A stretch of DNA of 50,831 nucleotides from a virus: positions 1 to 50,831 of the IMG/VR virus record IMGVR_UViG_3300034109_000852; one strand, written 5' to 3'. Shown here piece after piece: positions 48,569 to 50,831 of this stretch; position 1 is the first letter of the stretch, and every line of letters begins with the position of its first letter. Both the position numbers and the translations under genes were made by a program. The notes beneath the pieces were generated by a model, which saw only the letters and a list, made by a program, of their open reading frames with translations, did not search any database and was not told where the DNA came from.

Positions 48569-49022
48569 CCACGGGGTCGGCGTTGACCTTCACTGCCCCG
48601 TAGCCGAGGCGTGTCCGGTCGGCTGGGGTCAGCCCAAGCACCGTTTCGAGGTGCCGAAGCTGCTCGCCGCACTCCCTTGCCTGCGTTGCCATTGCCGTGG
48701 CCCGCGAGAATCTGATGCTGCCGTCTGCCGACAGCACCTCTGCATACGTGGCGTCGATCTTCTGAATCTGCTGCGCAGCGTACTCCCACTGGCAGTAGAC
48801 GACGCAGTACCGAGTCAAGACGTGCTCGTCAGTCTCGGCGAGCGTGCCCATCTTCGTCAGCCACTCCACCAGGCGGCCGAAAAGCTCCTTGCCGCGGGGC
48901 TTTAGCCACTCCGGCGGCTGCATCTGTGCGTCTGGCGTGACGCCCAATTCCTCCCGCCCCTTGGCGTACTTCGAGCCTCGCATTTCGAGAATGTGCTTCG
49001 GCTTCGGAGGGCGACCCTTCAT
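48537..49022 (-). CDS. terS: Terminase small subunit (P27 family)
   Basis: A 161-residue protein, MKGRPPKPKHILEMRGSKYA at its start, with the P27-type PPEWLKPRGKELFGRLVEWL and TLAETDEHVLTRYCVVYCQW helices. It recognises the packaging site. The start is ATG 49022, 7 nt downstream of a TAGGCT -10 box with no ribosome site, so the mRNA is probably leaderless. The open frame extends upstream to 49382 but that part overlaps the promoter and looks non-coding. Confidence 0.92.
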   Translation of the reverse strand: MKGRPPKPKHILEMRGSKYAKGREELGVTPDAQMQPPEWLKPRGKELFGRLVEWLTKMGTLAETDEHVLTRYCVVYCQWEYAAQQIQKIDATYAEVLSADGSIRFSRATAMATQARECGEQLRHLETVLGLTPADRTRLGYGAVKVNADPVDALFGDTAAG

Positions 49023-49029
49023 GCCATCT

Positions 49030-49059
49030 AGCCTATGTCGCGGGCTATAAGGCCCGCAA
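49030..49059 (-). promoter_or_regulatory. Late promoter of the terminase operon, leaderless
   Basis: TTGCGG (49054-49059), 18-bp spacer, TAGGCT (49030-49035), then 7 nt to ATG 49022. The spacer carries GCCTTATAGCCCGCG, which is partly self-complementary. It heads the long leftward late operon. Confidence 0.65.
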
Positions 49060-49407
49060 AGGAGTCGGCGGTTCGCGAACAGCGAACCGCCGCTGGGCCG
49101 TAGAAGTCCCATTTTTAGAAGGAGGTACGCAACCGTGGACGTGCGGTCTGCTGTCCCGAGGGTCGGTAGGTGGTACCCCCCTACCGTGGGGTATATGTTC
49201 GGCCGTACACTACCGCGGCATCGCGCGGCATCGCGCCGCGCATTCTCACATGCTAAGTGTCCACCTTGCAATTCCGGAAGCATGCGCGCAACAATCCGCG
49301 AAACCGAGCGTAAAAATACCGTGGGCTTGAATCGTCGCGCGACGATGATACAGTTTGCATGCGCGGCACGTCGCCGCGGCACGATGACCCCCCCCGAGGA
49401 TACAGAA
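49060..49407. other. Divergent intergenic region, no gene
   Basis: About 350 bp without a supportable gene, between the leftward terminase operon and the rightward right-end cassette. It holds a 7-bp stem CGGTAGG-TGGTACCCC-CCTACCG near 49165-49190, several GCATCGCG-type repeats around 49215-49240, and the plus-strand promoter at 49327-49354. It is a plausible site for packaging-site (cos/pac) or operator sequences. Confidence 0.5.
49327..49354 (+). promoter_or_regulatory. Plus-strand promoter with palindromic operator in the spacer
   Basis: TTGAAT (49327-49332), 16-bp spacer, TACAGT (49349-49354), upstream of ATG 49408. The spacer contains a perfect 12-bp palindrome CGTCGCGCGACG (49333-49344), a natural repressor site. 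Confidence 0.55.
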
Positions 49408-49668
49408 ATGAAATGCTACCACAGTTCTCCCGAGTGCAGTGTATTTGCCATCGGCGACGCCGATACTTTCGACACAGGCATCGAAGATACCGTCGTCGAC
49501 GTCTTCAAGAATGGCGCGCCATGTGGGCGCATCATTTGTCGATTCGACGAATGGCAAAATGAGCTGACATACCATCCCTCCGCGGGCTTGCCCGTGTGGA
49601 TTGTGGGCTTCTATGTCGGCGACGATTACCCTGATTCGGCGCTCTCCGAGGGGTATACGTTCAAGTAG
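49408..49668 (+). CDS. Hypothetical small acidic protein
   Basis: An 86-residue plus-strand protein with GAGG 8 nt before ATG 49408. Acidic N-terminal half (AIGDADTFDTGIEDTVVDVF) and a C-terminal strand LPVWIVGFYVGDDYPDSAL. It precedes the GP88-like gene by 52 bp in the same direction. Unrecognised. The in-frame region upstream of this ATG overlaps the promoter and was excluded. Confidence 0.65.
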   Translation: MKCYHSSPECSVFAIGDADTFDTGIEDTVVDVFKNGAPCGRIICRFDEWQNELTYHPSAGLPVWIVGFYVGDDYPDSALSEGYTFK

Positions 49669-49720
49669 TTCCGCCAACTGGTTTTTCATCCTATTAGCCA
49701 AATTTCAAGGGGTTTTCATC

Positions 49721-50653
49721 ATGGCAAAGTATGTTCCAACCGTCTCGAATCGTGCGGCGCTGAAATTCGCCCGAGTATGTATGTCATGCGGCAGCATGGC
49801 GGATGCCGCAGCAGCGGCGCGCCGCATGGCGCGGGGCATCCGCGGCAGCAGCAGGAAGCGGGGAACATGGAAGTACTTCCTGCTGCGCTTTGCTCGTGCC
49901 ATCGATGCCGGGGCGCTGCCGCATGAAATCTTTGCTATGGAGGGGAACGTGAAATTGCCATTCGTGGCATTCTCGACGTTGCCGATTGTCACATGCCCCG
50001 GCGCCGGGGCATGCGCGGGCATCGATGCCGCAGGGGGCGCGCCGAATCTCAAAAAGGCGTTCTGCTACAGCCTGCGCGCATGGCGTTACCCTGCGGCATT
50101 TCTGCGGCAGTGTCAAAATACCCTGCTGCTGCGATTCAATCGGCGCGCGATCATCGACGCATGGAAGGCGCTGCCGCAGGGCATCACATTTCGCCTTTAC
50201 GTTGACGGTGATTTTGATTCCGAGTCGACTGCGGTCTTTTGGTTCAATCTTCTGCGGCAGCGCCCCGATATCTTCGCGTATGGCTACTCGAAATCGTGGG
50301 GCATTCTTGAGAAGTTGGCGCACATGGTGCCCCCGAACTACCGCCTCAACTTGTCATCGGGGGGCATCGATGACAGCCCCGAGTATCGCGAGCGCATGCG
50401 AGCGCTGCCGATGACCCGCGGCGATTTCATCGCGCTGCCCGTCTCGGGCGAATTCGCCCGAGGATACGCGCGATACGATGACCCGAACTACCATCGGGCG
50501 GTCCGCGCCGCTGCCGCTGCCGCAGGGCTCGGGAAGGTGTTTTCCTGCCCCGGAACATGCGGCACATGCACGGGCGCGGGGCATGCCTGCGGGGCTTCGG
50601 GAGAAGACGGCAGCAGCATCATGCCGCTCCCGATTGTCATCGGCATTCATTGA
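49721..50653 (+). CDS. GP88-like family protein (copy 2)
   Basis: A 310-residue protein with AAGGGG before ATG. Central features match GP88: a cysteine-rich entry (TCPGAGACAG ... AFCYSLRAWRYP), a core strand RLYVDGDFDSESTAVFWF, then PDIFAYGYSKSW and a C-terminal CPGTCGTCTGAGHAC cluster. It is longer than copy 1 owing to an N-terminal helical, alanine/arginine-rich region. It lies in a plus-strand cassette with different base patterning (GCGGCAGC-rich) from the rest, suggesting separate acquisition. Biochemical function of the family is not known to me. Confidence 0.65.
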   Translation: MAKYVPTVSNRAALKFARVCMSCGSMADAAAAARRMARGIRGSSRKRGTWKYFLLRFARAIDAGALPHEIFAMEGNVKLPFVAFSTLPIVTCPGAGACAGIDAAGGAPNLKKAFCYSLRAWRYPAAFLRQCQNTLLLRFNRRAIIDAWKALPQGITFRLYVDGDFDSESTAVFWFNLLRQRPDIFAYGYSKSWGILEKLAHMVPPNYRLNLSSGGIDDSPEYRERMRALPMTRGDFIALPVSGEFARGYARYDDPNYHRAVRAAAAAAGLGKVFSCPGTCGTCTGAGHACGASGEDGSSIMPLPIVIGIH

Positions 50654-50664
50654 GCCCCACACAC

Positions 50665-50696
50665 AAGCCCCGCGGGCGCGATGCCCCGCGGGGCTT
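50665..50696 (+). terminator. 12-bp perfect inverted repeat after the GP88-like gene
   Basis: AAGCCCCGCGGG (50665-50676) and its complement (50685-50696) flank an 8-nt loop. A very stable hairpin 12 bp after the stop codon, without a U-run; probably ends the plus-strand transcript or stabilises its 3' end. Confidence 0.6.
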
Positions 50697-50711
50697 GCGC
50701 ATGCGCGGCAC

Positions 50712-50831
50712 GAGCGATGACAGCGGCAGCCCCTGCGGGCGGCACGAGCGATGACAGCGGCAGCCCCTGCGGGCGGCACGAGCGATGACAGCGGCAGCCC
50801 CTGCGGGCGGCACGAGCGATGACAGCGGCAG
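50712..50831. repeat. 34-bp tandem repeat at the window edge
   Basis: Three identical 34-bp units start at 50712, 50746 and 50780, followed by an 18-bp partial unit running into the end. Each unit includes GATGACAGCGGCAGCC and CGGGCGGCAC. The repeat has no gene and probably marks where assembly stopped; the true copy number is unknown. Confidence 0.9.

Noticed and set aside
49023-49382. Upstream extension of the small terminase frame
   Set aside because: It covers the promoter at 49030-49059, lacks a ribosome site, and the protein family begins near the MKGRPP start.
49135-49407. N-terminal extension of the 49408-49668 gene
   Set aside because: It runs through the candidate promoter and hairpin, is basic and low-complexity, and the ATG at 49408 has its own ribosome site.

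Overview
The window is an almost complete genome, or prophage, of a tailed double-stranded DNA virus with siphovirus architecture. It has an HK97-type capsid module, a 1396-residue tape measure protein, a lambda-style tail chaperone frameshift and two tyrosine recombinases. Base composition is GC-rich. CsrA, a TatA-like protein, a CCGxGCxNCPY protein and Sec- or Tat-type signal peptides suggest a Gram-negative-like, high-GC host. A planctomycete-type host is my best guess, held weakly. The right end stops inside a 34-bp tandem repeat, so the true end or circular junction is not visible.

Almost everything is read leftward on the minus strand, with genes packed by 1-4 base ATGA, GTGA or TGATG stop/start overlaps. 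Reading from right to left, 49.0-37.6 kb holds packaging and head genes: small and large terminase, portal, a long multidomain prohead protease, major capsid protein, a virion glycosyltransferase, connector and completion proteins. 37.5-30.0 kb holds tail genes: two paralogous tube-like proteins, the chaperone with a -1 frameshift, the tape measure and distal tail proteins. 30.0-21.3 kb holds a cysteine-rich repeat protein, nucleotide metabolism (dNMP kinase, dCMP deaminase), a phosphoesterase, a holin-like membrane protein and a beta-solenoid adhesin.

A 208-bp palindrome-rich promoter region (21.13-21.34 kb) separates this late block from a run of small accessory genes (21.1-18.6 kb). Next come two convergent, tail-to-tail integrases (16.96-18.63 kb), one of them on the plus strand. 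The left arm (16.6-0 kb) carries a double-HTH regulator, a replication and recombination module (SNF2-like helicase, candidate PD-(D/E)XK nuclease, primase-polymerase, UvrD-like helicase, an iteron-like cluster) and a host-takeover region. That region includes csrA with a structured leader, an RR-signal protein, a TatA-like protein, two secreted proteins including a trypsin-like protease, a PAPS-reductase-like protein, a DNA methyltransferase, a GNAT acetyltransferase, a GP88-family protein and a candidate 2OG-Fe(II) oxygenase. The right-hand 1.4 kb (49.4-50.8 kb) is a divergent plus-strand cassette with a second GP88-like gene.

The sequence shows a family of sigma70-like phage promoters (TTGCGG or TTGACG, 16-18 bp, TAGGCT or TAAGAC). 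At two genes the ATG lies exactly 7 nt after the -10 box, which predicts leaderless mRNAs. No classical endolysin was recognised. The most distinctive stretch is the csrA, RR-signal, tatA-like, secreted-protein operon at 8.4-7.3 kb.
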